DNA from: Shinella sp. SUS2
GTDB taxonomy: Bacteria > Pseudomonadota > Alphaproteobacteria > Rhizobiales > Rhizobiaceae
Direction: 5' to 3'
Assembly: GCF_001262505.1 (NCBI RefSeq)
Contig: NZ_KQ410723.1
Coordinates: 124,001-188,000, forward strand
Length of the DNA: 64,000 nucleotides
The position numbers and the translations under genes are program-made. The notes below the pieces were generated by a model. The model was not told where the DNA came from. It was given only the letters and a program-made list of their open reading frames with translations, and did no database searches. Numbering within the stretch: position 1 is the stretch's first letter; every line of letters begins with the position of its first letter. Positions 7,440-15,943 of the stretch are shown here, piece by piece.

Positions 7440-8624
7440 ATGAGCAAGTCCTGGCGCCCGGCCACCCAACTCGTTCACGGCGGAACCACCCGTTCCCAGC
7501 ACGGTGAAACCGCAGAAGCAATCTTCCTCACGCAAGGCTTCGTCTACGACACCTCGGCGGCGGCCGAAGCCCGCTTTAAGGGCGAAACCGACGGTTTCAT
7601 CTACGCCCGCTACGGCAGCCCGACCAACGACATGTTCGAAAAGCGCATGTGCATGCTGGAAGGCGCCGAAGATGCGCGCGCCACCGCGTCAGGCATGGCC
7701 GCCGTTACCGCCGCAATCCTCTGCCAGCTCAAGGCCGGTGACCATATCGTGGCCGCCCGTGCGCTCTTCGGTTCCTGCCGCTGGGTGGTCGAGACGCTCG
7801 CGCCGAAATACGGCATCGAATGCACGCTGGTCGACGGCCGCGACCTTTCCAACTGGGAAAAGGCCATCCAGAAGAACACCAAGGTGTTCTTCCTCGAAAG
7901 CCCGACCAACCCGACGCTTGAAGTGATCGACATTGCGGGCGTCGCCAAACTCGCCAACCAGATCGGCGCCAAGGTCGTGGTCGACAACGTCTTTGCGACA
8001 CCGCTCTTCCAGAAGCCGCTGGAGCTCGGCGCACATGTCGTCGTCTATTCGGCCACCAAGCATATCGACGGCCAGGGCCGCTGCCTTGGCGGCGTGGTGC
8101 TTTCGGACAAGCAGTGGATCGACGAGAACCTGCACGACTACTTCCGCCACACCGGCCCGGCCATGTCGCCGTTCAATGCCTGGACGCTTCTGAAGGGCAT
8201 CGAAACGCTGCCGCTTCGCGTCAAGCAGCAGACCGAGAATGCGAGCCGCATCGCGGACTTCCTCGCCGACCAGAGCCAGGTCGCCCGCGTGATCTATCCG
8301 GGCCGTAAGGACCATCCGCAGGCCGACATCATTGCCAAGCAGATGACGGGCGGCTCGACGCTCGTCTGCTTCGAGTTGAAGGGCGGCAAGGACGCGGCCT
8401 TCGCACTGCAGGACGCGCTGGAGGTCGTAAAGATCTCCAACAATCTTGGCGACGCCAAGAGCCTCATCACCCATCCGGCGACGACGACACACAAGAACCT
8501 CACCGACGAGGCGCGCGCCGAGCTCGGCATTTCGGCCGGCACGGTGCGCCTTTCGGCGGGTATCGAGGACAGCGAAGACCTGCTCGAGGATTTCGCGCGG
8601 GCACTTTCCAGGGTCAAGGCCTGA
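7440..8624 (+). CDS. metZ: O-succinylhomoserine sulfhydrylase
   Basis: A 394-residue cytosolic PLP enzyme of the Cys/Met metabolism family. It makes homocysteine from O-succinylhomoserine and sulfide in methionine synthesis. The PLP lysine is in SATKHIDGQGR (about Lys207). The upstream ARYGSPTNDMFEKR, FFLESPTNPTLEVIDI and the C-terminal RLSAGIEDSEDL motifs fit the family. The opening SWRPATQLVHGGTTRSQHGE is typical of MetZ rather than MetB/MetC. I chose ATG 7440 over an upstream TTG (7404), because the TTG lies inside the terminator and a GAAGG site precedes 7440. Regulated by the SAM-II switch; an own terminator follows at 8655. Confidence 0.93.
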   Translation: MSKSWRPATQLVHGGTTRSQHGETAEAIFLTQGFVYDTSAAAEARFKGETDGFIYARYGSPTNDMFEKRMCMLEGAEDARATASGMAAVTAAILCQLKAGDHIVAARALFGSCRWVVETLAPKYGIECTLVDGRDLSNWEKAIQKNTKVFFLESPTNPTLEVIDIAGVAKLANQIGAKVVVDNVFATPLFQKPLELGAHVVVYSATKHIDGQGRCLGGVVLSDKQWIDENLHDYFRHTGPAMSPFNAWTLLKGIETLPLRVKQQTENASRIADFLADQSQVARVIYPGRKDHPQADIIAKQMTGGSTLVCFELKGGKDAAFALQDALEVVKISNNLGDAKSLITHPATTTHKNLTDEARAELGISAGTVRLSAGIEDSEDLLEDFARALSRVKA

Positions 8625-8654
8625 GCCCTTCGCCAGAGCGATGGACAAATACGG

Positions 8655-8684
8655 AAGCACCGGCCGAGGAGGCCGGTGCTTTCT
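8655..8684 (+). terminator. rho-independent terminator after metZ
   Basis: Eleven-bp perfect arms AAGCACCGGCC (8655-8665) and GGCCGGTGCTT (8671-8681) with loop GAGGA, followed by TTTC. It lies 30 bp after the metZ stop. Confidence 0.85.
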
Positions 8685-8750
8685 CTGCTTATCCTTGACG
8701 AAACCACATTCGTGTAGAATAGCAGAAGCTAATCAGTTCAAGGCTTGCCT

Positions 8751-9143
8751 ATGTATCGTGCGCTGACCCGCGACATCGAAGTGACCGTAGAGCCGTATTA
8801 CCTGGCCGACCAGTCCGACCCCGACGACAGCCGCTATGTGTGGGGATACCGGGTGGTCATCGCAAACCATTCCGACGTCGCCGTCAGGCTGATGACACGC
8901 TACTGGCACATTACCGACCAGAACGGCCAGGTCGATGAAGTGAACGGCCCCGGCGTCATCGGCGAGCAGCCAGTGCTGCGCCCCGGCGATACTTACGAGT
9001 ACTCTTCTGGCTGCCCGCTCGAAACACCCTCGGGCATCATGTTCGGCCGCTACCGTATGGAAGCGGAGAACGGCGAAGCCTTCGACGTCGCCATTCCCGC
9101 CTTTTCGCTGGATACGCCCGGGCAGGCGCGCACCCTCAACTGA
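8751..9143 (+). CDS. apaG: ApaG (Co2+/Mg2+ efflux-associated, DUF525) protein
   Basis: This 130-residue protein matches ApaG in length. Its fibronectin-III-like single-domain sequence has [13 protein letters not shown] near residue 30, [10 protein letters not shown] near 55, [20 protein letters not shown] near 70 and the GIMFGRYRM segment near 92. ApaG was linked to cobalt/magnesium phenotypes in enterobacteria; its molecular role is not settled. ATG 8751 gives the standard start; a TTG two codons upstream is possible. A TTGACG at 8695 with TAGAAT at 8715 suggests a promoter, but the 14-bp spacing is short. It converges with hslO, 17 bp away. Confidence 0.9.
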   Translation: MYRALTRDIEVTVEPYYLADQSDPDDSRYVWGYRVVIANHSDVAVRLMTRYWHITDQNGQVDEVNGPGVIGEQPVLRPGDTYEYSSGCPLETPSGIMFGRYRMEAENGEAFDVAIPAFSLDTPGQARTLN

Positions 9144-9160
9144 GGGCGGAGAAAATCCCC

Positions 9161-10159
9161 CTACTGCGGCAGGACTTCCGCCGCCTCGAAGCGGTAGGTC
9201 GTCGAGCAGAACTCACAGGTAACCGCGATCTCGCCCTTGTCGTCGGCGGTATGCGCGATTTCCTCGGCACTGAGACCGGCCAGAACACCCTTCAGCTTCT
9301 CGCGCGAGCAAGAGCAGCGATCGAAGACCTGCTGCGGCTGGTAGACGCGCACGCCCCGCTCGTGGAAAAGGCGGAACAGCAGCCGTTCGGTGCCGACATT
9401 GGGATCTGTCAGCTCGTCTGCGTCGATCGTTTCGACCATGGCCTTGGCTTCGGCCCAGTTGTCGTCATCGGCGATCTTGTGCCCGGCCTCCTCGCCGTCG
9501 CCGCCCGGAAGATCGGCCTGGCGCATGCGCTCCGGCGCCTGAGGCAGGAACTGCGCGACCATGCCGCCCGCTCGCCAGCGATGGCGCGCCTTGCCAGCGG
9601 CATCGCGGTCGTAGAGTTCGGCAACGCCGAGGCGCACCTTGGTCGGAATCTGCTCCGACTGGCGGAAATAGACGCCGGCGATCTCCTCCAGCGTATGTCC
9701 GTCGAGCGGCACGATGCCCTGGTAGCGCTGGGTATGCGCGCCCTGGTCGATGGTGAAGGCGAGAATACCCTTGCCGAGAAGCTCGTGCGGCTCCGTTGCA
9801 CCGGCGGCAATCGCAGCGTCAAGCGCCGCCTGGTCGAAGCGGGCGTAGGCGCGGACATTTTCCGGAGCAGAGAAATCGGCCACCAGCAGATCGACAGGGC
9901 CGTCGCCCTTCGTCTGGACGATCAGCTTGCCCTCGAATTTCAGCGAGGTGCCGAGCAGCACGGTGAGCGTGATCGCCTCGGCAAGCAGCCGGGCGACGGG
10001 CGCGGGATAGTCGTGCCGACCGAGAATGCCGTCGAGCATCGGGCCAAGCTGCACGGCGCGGCCGCGCACATCAAGGCCATCCACCTGGAACGGCAGGACA
10101 TGGTCATCGCCGGTAAAACCGGGTTCACCGAGTTTCAGGGCATTTTCAGCCATCATCAT
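9161..10159 (-). CDS. hslO: Hsp33 redox-regulated holdase chaperone
   Basis: A 332-residue cytosolic chaperone activated by oxidative stress. The C-terminal zinc site is complete: CSC in FDRCSCSREK, then about 30 residues later CEFC, giving the CxC...CxxC pattern that binds Zn when reduced and opens on oxidation. The N-terminal substrate-binding domain (VRGRAVQLGPMLDGIL, ETVTLTVLLG-like helix) is present. Three consecutive ATG codons (10159, 10156, 10153) follow an AAGGAG site at 10164-10169; spacing favours 10159 or 10156. The frame extends upstream to 10195 but without a ribosome-binding site. It lies 193 bp after argF, an arrangement common in rhizobia. Confidence 0.93.
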   Translation of the reverse strand: MMMAENALKLGEPGFTGDDHVLPFQVDGLDVRGRAVQLGPMLDGILGRHDYPAPVARLLAEAITLTVLLGTSLKFEGKLIVQTKGDGPVDLLVADFSAPENVRAYARFDQAALDAAIAAGATEPHELLGKGILAFTIDQGAHTQRYQGIVPLDGHTLEEIAGVYFRQSEQIPTKVRLGVAELYDRDAAGKARHRWRAGGMVAQFLPQAPERMRQADLPGGDGEEAGHKIADDDNWAEAKAMVETIDADELTDPNVGTERLLFRLFHERGVRVYQPQQVFDRCSCSREKLKGVLAGLSAEEIAHTADDKGEIAVTCEFCSTTYRFEAAEVLPQ

Positions 10160-10352
10160 TCTGCTCCTTGCACGCTTCGGCCCCGCCGAGGCCATGGGCC
10201 CGGCCTGCTGCCGACAGGCGTTCTACCGTGATATCGCACTCGCTCTTGCCCGATCATTCCACACCGGGCAGGCATGCGCCAGAGAAAGCGCCTCGCGACG
10301 CTCCGTGATGGCCCCTAGATCGTGCCGCTGGCGGCATTTTTCAAGATGAGCG

Positions 10353-11264
10353 TCAGACGACGCCGAAGCACCAGGCGAGGATCGACTTCTGCGCATGGAG
10401 GCGGTTTTCCGCCTCGTCGAAGACCACGGACTGCGGGCCGTCGATCACCTCGTCGGTCACCTCTTCGCCGCGGTGGGCGGGCAGGCAGTGCATGAAGAGC
10501 GCATCCTTGCCGGCGCGCTCCATCAGCTGCTTGTTGACCTGGTAGGGCTGGAAGATGTTGTGGCCACGGGCGCGATGCTCCTGGTTCATCGACACCCAGC
10601 AGTCGGTGACGACGAGGTCGACGCCGTCGACGATCGCCTCGGGATCATGGCCGAGCAGGATGTCGCCGCCATTGTCGCGCGCCCAGTTCAGGATCTTGTC
10701 GTCCGGCTCGGAGCCCATCGGCACGGCCATCTTCATCTTGTAGCCGAAGCGGGCGGAACCCTCGACAAAGGAATGCAGCACATTGTTGCCGTCGCCCGTC
10801 CAGGCGAAGGTCTTGCCCTTGGTGGAGCCGCGATGCTCCTCGAAGGTCATGATGTCGGCCATGATCTGGCAGGGATGCGTCATGTCCGTCAGCGCGTTGA
10901 TGACGGGCACGGTGGCGTGTTCGGCAAGCTCCAGCATGCGTGCATGGTCCGTCGTGCGGATCATGATGGCATCGACATAGCGCGACAGGACCTTCGCCGT
11001 GTCGCCGATCGTCTCGGCGCGGCCAAGCTGCATTTCCGTACCCGACAAGAACAGCGTCTCGCCGCCGAGCTGACGCATGCCGACGTCGAAGGAGACGCGG
11101 GTTCGCGTGGAGGGCTTCTCGAAGATCATCGCAAGCATCTTGCCGGCAAGCGGCTTGGCTTCCGTGCCAGCCTTGCTGGCAGCCTTGCGCGTGTGCGCAT
11201 CGTCCATGATGACGCGAAGATCGCTTTCCGAAACGGCGGAAAGATCGAGAAAATGCTTGGCCAT
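10353..11264 (-). CDS. argF: ornithine carbamoyltransferase
   Basis: This 303-residue enzyme forms citrulline from ornithine and carbamoyl phosphate in arginine synthesis. The carbamoyl-phosphate motif STRTR ([13 protein letters not shown] near residue 50), HPCQ in [11 protein letters not shown] near 133, the ornithine-loop DCWVSMNQE near 225 and [11 protein letters not shown] near 265 are all present. ATG 11264 gives the canonical MAKHFLDLS opening and has an AGGAC site 7 bp upstream; the longer frame to 11396 is not supported. It follows argD by 79 bp on the same strand and is probably co-transcribed. Confidence 0.95.
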   Translation of the reverse strand: MAKHFLDLSAVSESDLRVIMDDAHTRKAASKAGTEAKPLAGKMLAMIFEKPSTRTRVSFDVGMRQLGGETLFLSGTEMQLGRAETIGDTAKVLSRYVDAIMIRTTDHARMLELAEHATVPVINALTDMTHPCQIMADIMTFEEHRGSTKGKTFAWTGDGNNVLHSFVEGSARFGYKMKMAVPMGSEPDDKILNWARDNGGDILLGHDPEAIVDGVDLVVTDCWVSMNQEHRARGHNIFQPYQVNKQLMERAGKDALFMHCLPAHRGEEVTDEVIDGPQSVVFDEAENRLHAQKSILAWCFGVV

Positions 11265-11343
11265 GATATGTCCTGTCTGTCCCGGGATCCTTTTGTGGCT
11301 GCAGCGCCTCTGGCGCGCCATCACGACGCACGGCGCTGCAGGC

Positions 11344-12534
11344 CTATGCGGCCTTGGCAGCCGTGAGTTTTTCCGCAGCGCGCTCGATGCGGGCAAGCCC
11401 CTCGCGCGCTTCCTCCGCGGTCACGGTCAACGGCGGCAGCAGTCGCAGCACATTGTCGCCGGCCGGCACGGCAAGCAGGTTTTCCGCCCGCACGCCCTTC
11501 AGGAGATCGGCGACCGGGATTTTTGCCTTGATGCCGAGCATCAGGCCCTCGCCGCGGACATCCTCGATGACATCGGGGAAGCGATCCTTCAGCGCGGCCA
11601 GCCCCTGGCGGAAGACAAGCGCGACATCACGCACATGCTCGAGGAATCCGTCTTCCAGCACCACGTCCAACACGGCGTTGCCGACGGCCATGGCAAGCGG
11701 GTTGCCGCCATAGGTAGAGCCGTGCGTACCGGCAACCATGCCGGCCGCCGCCTCGTTCGTGGCAAGGCAGGCACCGAGCGGGAAACCGCCGCCGATACCC
11801 TTGGCAATCGCCATGATGTCAGGCGCGACCCCTGCCCATTCGTGAGCGAAGAGCCGCCCCGTGCGACCGACGCCGGTCTGCACCTCATCGAGGATGAGCA
11901 GCAGGCCGTATTCGTCACAGAGCTGGCGCAGCTCCTGCATGAACTCCTTCGACACCGGGCGCAGCCCGCCCTCGCCCTGCACCGGCTCGATCAGGATACC
12001 GGCCGTTTCCTCGGTGATCGCGTCCTTGACGGCCGTGATGTCGCCGAAGGGGACCTTGAGAAAGCCCGGCGCCTTGGGGCCGAAGCCCTCGATGTATTTT
12101 TCCTGACCGCCGGCGGCGATCGTCGCGATCGTGCGCCCGTGGAAGGCACCCTCGAAGGTGATGATGTGGTACTTGCCGGGATGGCCCTTGGCAAAATGGT
12201 AGCGCCGGGCGGTCTTGATCGCACATTCCAGCGCCTCTGCACCTGAATTGGTGAAGAACACCTTGTCGGCGAACGTGGCCTGCGTCAGCCGGCTGCCAAG
12301 GCTTTCCTGGCCCGGAACCTCATAGAGGTTCGACAGGTGCCAGACCTTGTCGGCCTGTTCCTTCAGCGCGGCGACGAGATGAGGATGCGCATGGCCGAGC
12401 GAGTTAACGGCAACACCGGCGGCAAAATCGAGATATCGCTCGCCATCTTCGGTGGTCAGCCACACGCCCTCCCCGCGCGTGAACCGGAGCGGCGCACGCA
12501 TGTAGGTTTCATAGAGCGGCGCGACATCGGCCAT
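11344..12534 (-). CDS. argD: acetylornithine aminotransferase
   Basis: A 396-residue class-III PLP aminotransferase converting N-acetylglutamate semialdehyde to N-acetylornithine (and often acting in lysine synthesis too). It shows [19 protein letters not shown] near residue 95, the [15 protein letters not shown]sp motif near 215 and the PLP lysine in [11 protein letters not shown] (about Lys245). The start at ATG 12534 has a GGAGG site 8 bp upstream; the frame extends to 12591 but lacks a better start. First gene of argD-argF-hslO. The promoter and a leader hairpin lie just upstream. Confidence 0.95.
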   Translation of the reverse strand: MADVAPLYETYMRAPLRFTRGEGVWLTTEDGERYLDFAAGVAVNSLGHAHPHLVAALKEQADKVWHLSNLYEVPGQESLGSRLTQATFADKVFFTNSGAEALECAIKTARRYHFAKGHPGKYHIITFEGAFHGRTIATIAAGGQEKYIEGFGPKAPGFLKVPFGDITAVKDAITEETAGILIEPVQGEGGLRPVSKEFMQELRQLCDEYGLLLILDEVQTGVGRTGRLFAHEWAGVAPDIMAIAKGIGGGFPLGACLATNEAAAGMVAGTHGSTYGGNPLAMAVGNAVLDVVLEDGFLEHVRDVALVFRQGLAALKDRFPDVIEDVRGEGLMLGIKAKIPVADLLKGVRAENLLAVPAGDNVLRLLPPLTVTAEEAREGLARIERAAEKLTAAKAA

Positions 12535-12599
12535 GCGCGGATCCTCCGAAAAGAGATGCGGAAAAACAGAAATGCAACTTGACTTTTCCAAGCCTCAGA

Positions 12600-12661
12600 A
12601 AAACCAAAAGCCGCCTTTCGGCGGCATGCCGCACTATCAGCATTTCATGTTGGGATGTCAA
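12600..12661 (-). promoter_or_regulatory. argD promoter and hairpin leader with a 10-codon mini-ORF
   Basis: On the minus strand a perfect -35 TTGACA (12656-12661), a 17-bp spacer and GATAGT (12633-12638) form a promoter. Transcription would begin near 12626-12627. The transcript would open with GCCGCC-GAAA-GGCGGC (12610-12625) followed by TTTTGGTTTTT, which looks like a terminator or attenuator. The same bases encode ATG CCG CCG AAA GGC GGC and so on, MPPKGGFWFF then stop, whose ATG coincides with the predicted start point. Whether it is translated or regulatory is unknown. Confidence 0.5.
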
Positions 12662-12704
12662 CAAAATCGCACCCGAAATGGCGCTGAACATCCCGCAAGG
12701 TGAG

Positions 12705-12925
12705 GATTCGCGACACGCATGGAAGGTGTCTCTATCGAGTCACACCCGACCAGCAAGTTGGGGAAAACTCCGAAATCGATTCGCCCGGATTCCGGCGACT
12801 CTTGTCACAGAGTCCACCGGTCTCTAGGTTAAAGACCAATTACTAGACTGCATGCGGCGGAACTAGTCAGCAAGAGAGTTAGGGCGTTCAGGTTCCGGAC
12901 CCGTCCGGAGCACGACGAGGGATTC
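12705..12925 (+). promoter_or_regulatory. gcrA upstream region with seven GANTC sites and a CtrA-like box
   Basis: The 423-bp argD-gcrA gap holds no gene. It holds seven GANTC (CcrM methylation) sites: 12705, 12737, 12778, 12788, 12797, 12810 and 12921. About one would be expected by chance in this length. Two of them are arms of an inverted repeat (GACTC-N8-GAGTC, 12797-12814). A CtrA-like TTAA-N7-TTAC box lies at 12829-12843. GcrA acts at methylated GANTC promoters in Caulobacter, and gcrA there is under CtrA control, so cell-cycle regulation of this promoter is a reasonable inference. Confidence 0.7.
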
Positions 12926-12957
12926 CCGCATCCTGAACGCCGAGCGGAGACAAAAAC

Positions 12958-13494
12958 ATGAACTGGACAGACGAGCGCGTCGAGAAACTCAAGAAGCTCT
13001 GGAGCGAGGGCCTGAGCGCGAGCCAGATCGCGGCGCAGCTCGGCGGCGTCAGCCGCAATGCCGTCATCGGCAAGGTGCACCGGCTGAATCTGCCCGGTCG
13101 CGCCAAGGCCGGCGGCACCCAGACCGCGACACGCGCCAAGCGTCCGGCTCCGGCGACGCCGCGTCCGTCGAACTTCGCTGCCCGTCCCGTCGCCGCCCGC
13201 CCGGTCGCCCGTCCGGCCGGCAACGCCATTGTCAAGGAAGAGATCGACGCCGATTTCGAAATGCAGGCAGAGACCCTTCCGGTTCCGGCCAACCGCAACA
13301 ACGTGGTCGTACCGATGTCGCGTCGTCTCGAGCTGACCCAGCTCACCGAGCGCACCTGCAAGTGGCCGATCGGAGACCCGCTCAACGACGACTTCCACTT
13401 CTGCGGCAACGAGTCCCCCGACAATTCGCCCTACTGCACCTACCACCAGCGCCTCGCCTACCAGCCCTCGGCCGAGCGCCGCCGGATGCGATAA
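12958..13494 (+). CDS. gcrA: GcrA cell-cycle regulator
   Basis: This 178-residue protein opens with the diagnostic GcrA helix-turn-helix MNWTDERVEKLKKLWSEG, then ASQIAAQLGG-SRNAVIGKVHRL (residues ~20-45). A Pro/Ala/Arg-rich linker (~50-110) follows. The conserved C-terminal sigma-interaction domain carries CKWPIGDP...FHFCGN and YCTYHQRLAYQP (residues ~138-170), with its Cys/His residues intact. GcrA binds sigma-70 and promoters with methylated GANTC sites to drive S-phase genes in alphaproteobacteria. Monocistronic; a terminator follows at 13521. Confidence 0.97.
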   Translation: MNWTDERVEKLKKLWSEGLSASQIAAQLGGVSRNAVIGKVHRLNLPGRAKAGGTQTATRAKRPAPATPRPSNFAARPVAARPVARPAGNAIVKEEIDADFEMQAETLPVPANRNNVVVPMSRRLELTQLTERTCKWPIGDPLNDDFHFCGNESPDNSPYCTYHQRLAYQPSAERRRMR

Positions 13495-13520
13495 CATCTA
13501 CCACGGCAGAAAATGCGATG

Positions 13521-13547
13521 CGGGCCCGAAAGGGTCCGTTTTCGTTT
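13521..13547 (+). terminator. terminator after gcrA
   Basis: CGGGCCC (13521-13527), tetraloop GAAA, GGGTCCG (13532-13538; one G-T pair), then TTTTCGTTT. It lies 26 bp past the stop. Confidence 0.8.
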
Positions 13548-13587
13548 GAGATGGCGCTGCCTCTACTATTCCCCCAAAACGCAAACA

Positions 13588-13601
13588 GGCCCCTGAGGGC
13601 C
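13588..13601 (-). terminator. terminator after phoB
   Basis: GGCCC (13588-13592) pairs with GGGCC (13597-13601) around loop CTGA. On the minus strand it is followed by TGTTTGCGTTTT. It would end the pst-pho transcript. Confidence 0.5.
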
Positions 13602-13632
13602 CATTTCCGTCCTTGGGAGGAATTCCGTTCGC

Positions 13633-14316
13633 TCAGGTTTCCAGCGAATAGCCGGCGCCGCGGACCGTACGGATGACGTCCTGCATGTTGGCGAAGTTGA
13701 GCGCCTTCCGCAGACGCCCGACATGCACGTCGACGGTGCGCTCGTCGACATAAATGTCATGGCCCCAGACCCCGTCGAGAAGTTGCGAGCGCGAGAAGAC
13801 GCGGCCGGGCGAGGTCATCAGGAACTCCAGAAGGCGGAACTCCGTCGGGCCAAGGCGAACCTCGCGGGTGCGACGATGGACGCGGTGCGTCTCGCGGTCG
13901 AGCTCGATGTCGCCGCAGCGCAGCACCGTCGAGACAACCTCGGGCTTGGCACGGCGCAGCATCGCCCGCACGCGGGCAACCAGTTCCGGCGTCGAGAAGG
14001 GCTTGACGACATAGTCGTCCGCACCGGTGGCAAGCCCGCGCACGCGCTCGCTCTCCTCGCCGCGCGCCGTCAGCATGATGATCGGCAGGCGTTCGGTTTC
14101 CGGGCGCTGGCGCAGGCGTCGGCACAACTCGATGCCGGAAACGCCCGGAAGCATCCAATCGAGGATGAGGAGATCCGGCATGCGCTCCTGCAAGCGCATC
14201 TCGGCCTCGTCACCGTTCAGGATCGTATCGACCTCGAAACCTTCCGCTTCCAGATTGTAACGGAGGAGAACGCTCAGGGCCTCCTCGTCTTCCACGACGG
14301 CAATTCTGGGCACCAT
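13633..14316 (-). CDS. phoB: phosphate response regulator
   Basis: A 227-residue OmpR-type regulator. The receiver domain has the acidic pair VEDEE, the phospho-Asp in LLILDWMLPG (Asp53) and the Lys in DDYVVKPFS. The C-terminal winged helix has RVFSRSQLLDGVWG and the recognition region VDERTVDVHVGRLRKAL. Phosphorylated by PhoR at low phosphate, it binds Pho boxes. It is the last gene of the phoR...phoB block, 18 bp after phoU, which is the usual rhizobial order. Confidence 0.96.
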   Translation of the reverse strand: MVPRIAVVEDEEALSVLLRYNLEAEGFEVDTILNGDEAEMRLQERMPDLLILDWMLPGVSGIELCRRLRQRPETERLPIIMLTARGEESERVRGLATGADDYVVKPFSTPELVARVRAMLRRAKPEVVSTVLRCGDIELDRETHRVHRRTREVRLGPTEFRLLEFLMTSPGRVFSRSQLLDGVWGHDIYVDERTVDVHVGRLRKALNFANMQDVIRTVRGAGYSLET

Positions 14317-14334
14317 GGAGTTGAACCTTGCTCT

Positions 14335-15063
14335 TTACTCGGACGCGTCGGCGACATCGGCCGCGACGACGGAGGTCGAGGTATCGTCCTTCGGACGCTC
14401 ACCCTCCGGCTGCGAGCCTGTTGCCATGTAGTAGATGGTTTCGGCGATGTTGGTCGCGTGGTCGCCGATGCGCTCGATATTCTTGGCGCAGAACAGGAGA
14501 TGCGTGCAGGGCGTGATGTTGCGCGGGTCTTCCATCATGTAGGTCAGGAGTTCGCGGAACAGCGAGGTATAGATCGCATCGATCTCGTCGTCGCGCTCGC
14601 GGATCGCCTTGGCCTTCTCGATCGAGCGGGTGGCATAGACGTCGAGCACTTCCTTGAGCTGCATCAGCGCGAGCTCGGCGAGATGCTCCAGGCCGCGGGC
14701 GAGCTTGCGGGGCATGCCCGAACTTTGGACGGCGATGACGCGCTTGGCGGTGTTCTTTCCGAGATCGCCGACGCGCTCCAGTTCGGCCGCGATACGGATC
14801 GCGCCCATGATTTCGCGCAGGTCCGCCGCCATCGGCTGGCGCTTGGCGATGGTGACGATCGCCTTGTCGTTGATCTGGCGCTCTGCCGTATCGAGGATGA
14901 CGTCCTCGGAGATCACCTTCTGGGCCAGCGCCGCGTCGGTCGTGACGAGGGCGCGGACGGAATCGGCGACCATCTGCTCGGCGGTGCCGCCCATTTCGGA
15001 GATGCGGCGGGAGAGGTATTTCAGTTCTTCGTCGTAGATGGAGACGATGTGGCTCGATGACAT
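14335..15063 (-). CDS. phoU: phosphate-signalling protein PhoU
   Basis: This 242-residue protein is made of the two three-helix PhoU bundles. The metal-binding-type motifs E-x3-D-x3-R are seen in AELERVGDLGKNTAKR near residue 95 and NIERIGDHATNIAE near 197. PhoU connects the Pst transporter with PhoR and keeps the regulon off at high phosphate. The start at ATG 15063 has an AAGGA site. It lies 51 bp after pstB and 18 bp before phoB. Confidence 0.95.
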   Translation of the reverse strand: MSSSHIVSIYDEELKYLSRRISEMGGTAEQMVADSVRALVTTDAALAQKVISEDVILDTAERQINDKAIVTIAKRQPMAADLREIMGAIRIAAELERVGDLGKNTAKRVIAVQSSGMPRKLARGLEHLAELALMQLKEVLDVYATRSIEKAKAIRERDDEIDAIYTSLFRELLTYMMEDPRNITPCTHLLFCAKNIERIGDHATNIAETIYYMATGSQPEGERPKDDTSTSVVAADVADASE

Positions 15064-15114
15064 GGCTCAGTCCTTAATGCGCTCGGGTTCCAGGGATGCT
15101 CGGCGACGAAGGCG

Positions 15115-15930
15115 TCAGCCGAAGCGGCCCATGATGTAGTCCTGCGTGCGCTGGTCATCCGGGTTGGTGAACATCTTGTCGGTGTCGTTCTCCTCGACGA
15201 GGTTGCCGAGGTGGAACATGGCGGTGCGCTGCGAGACGCGGGCCGCCTGCTGCATCGAGTGCGTCACGATGACGATGGTGAAGTTCGCGCGCAGTTCATG
15301 GATCAGTTCCTCGACCTTGGCGGTCGCGATCGGGTCGAGCGCCGAGCAGGGCTCGTCCATGAGGATGACTTCCGGGCTGACGGCGACGGCGCGGGCGATG
15401 CACAGGCGCTGCTGCTGGCCGCCGGAAAGGCCCGTGCCGCCTTCATGCAGACGATCCTTCACCTCGTTCCACAGGCCGGCCTTCTGAAGGCTCTGCTCGA
15501 CGATGGCGTCCATATCGGCCTTCCCCTTGGCAAGACCGTGGATACGCGGGCCATAAGCGACATTCTCGTAGATCGACTTCGGGAACGGGTTCGGCTTCTG
15601 GAAGACCATGCCGACGCGGGCACGCAGCTCCACGACGTCGATGTTCGGATCGTAGATATCGTCCGTATCGAGCGTGATGCGGCCGGTGACGCGGCAACCG
15701 TCGATCGTGTCGTTCATGCGGTTCAGCGTGCGCAGGAAGGTCGACTTGCCGCAGCCCGACGGGCCGATAAGGGCGGTCACCGTGTTTTCGCGAACATTGA
15801 GGTTCACATCGTAGAGGGCGCGCTTCTCGCCGTAATAGACCGAGACGTCCTTGCCGATCATCTTGTAGGAAATGTCGTTCATTTTCTTGTCCAGCGCTTT
15901 CTCGACTGCTGCTTCTGACATCATGTTCAT
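15115..15930 (-). CDS. pstB: phosphate ABC transporter ATP-binding protein
   Basis: A 271-residue ATPase with Walker [13 protein letters not shown], the PstB-typical [20 protein letters not shown], the signature [14 protein letters not shown], and Walker [17 protein letters not shown]. The C-terminus DYIMGRFG is typical of PstB. I chose ATG 15930 (MNMMSEA) because an AGAAGG site lies 8 bp upstream and the gene then starts 13 bp after pstA. The frame is open to 15990, which would overlap pstA. It powers phosphate import through PstC/PstA. Confidence 0.96.
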   Translation of the reverse strand: MNMMSEAAVEKALDKKMNDISYKMIGKDVSVYYGEKRALYDVNLNVRENTVTALIGPSGCGKSTFLRTLNRMNDTIDGCRVTGRITLDTDDIYDPNIDVVELRARVGMVFQKPNPFPKSIYENVAYGPRIHGLAKGKADMDAIVEQSLQKAGLWNEVKDRLHEGGTGLSGGQQQRLCIARAVAVSPEVILMDEPCSALDPIATAKVEELIHELRANFTIVIVTHSMQQAARVSQRTAMFHLGNLVEENDTDKMFTNPDDQRTQDYIMGRFG

Positions 15931-15943
15931 ATGACCGGTCCTT

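Noticed and set aside
10322..10341. Hairpin TGCCGC/GCGGCA followed by TTTTT
   Set aside because: The T run is on the plus strand, whereas argF and hslO are on the minus strand; no plus-strand transcript is evident, so I do not call it a terminator.
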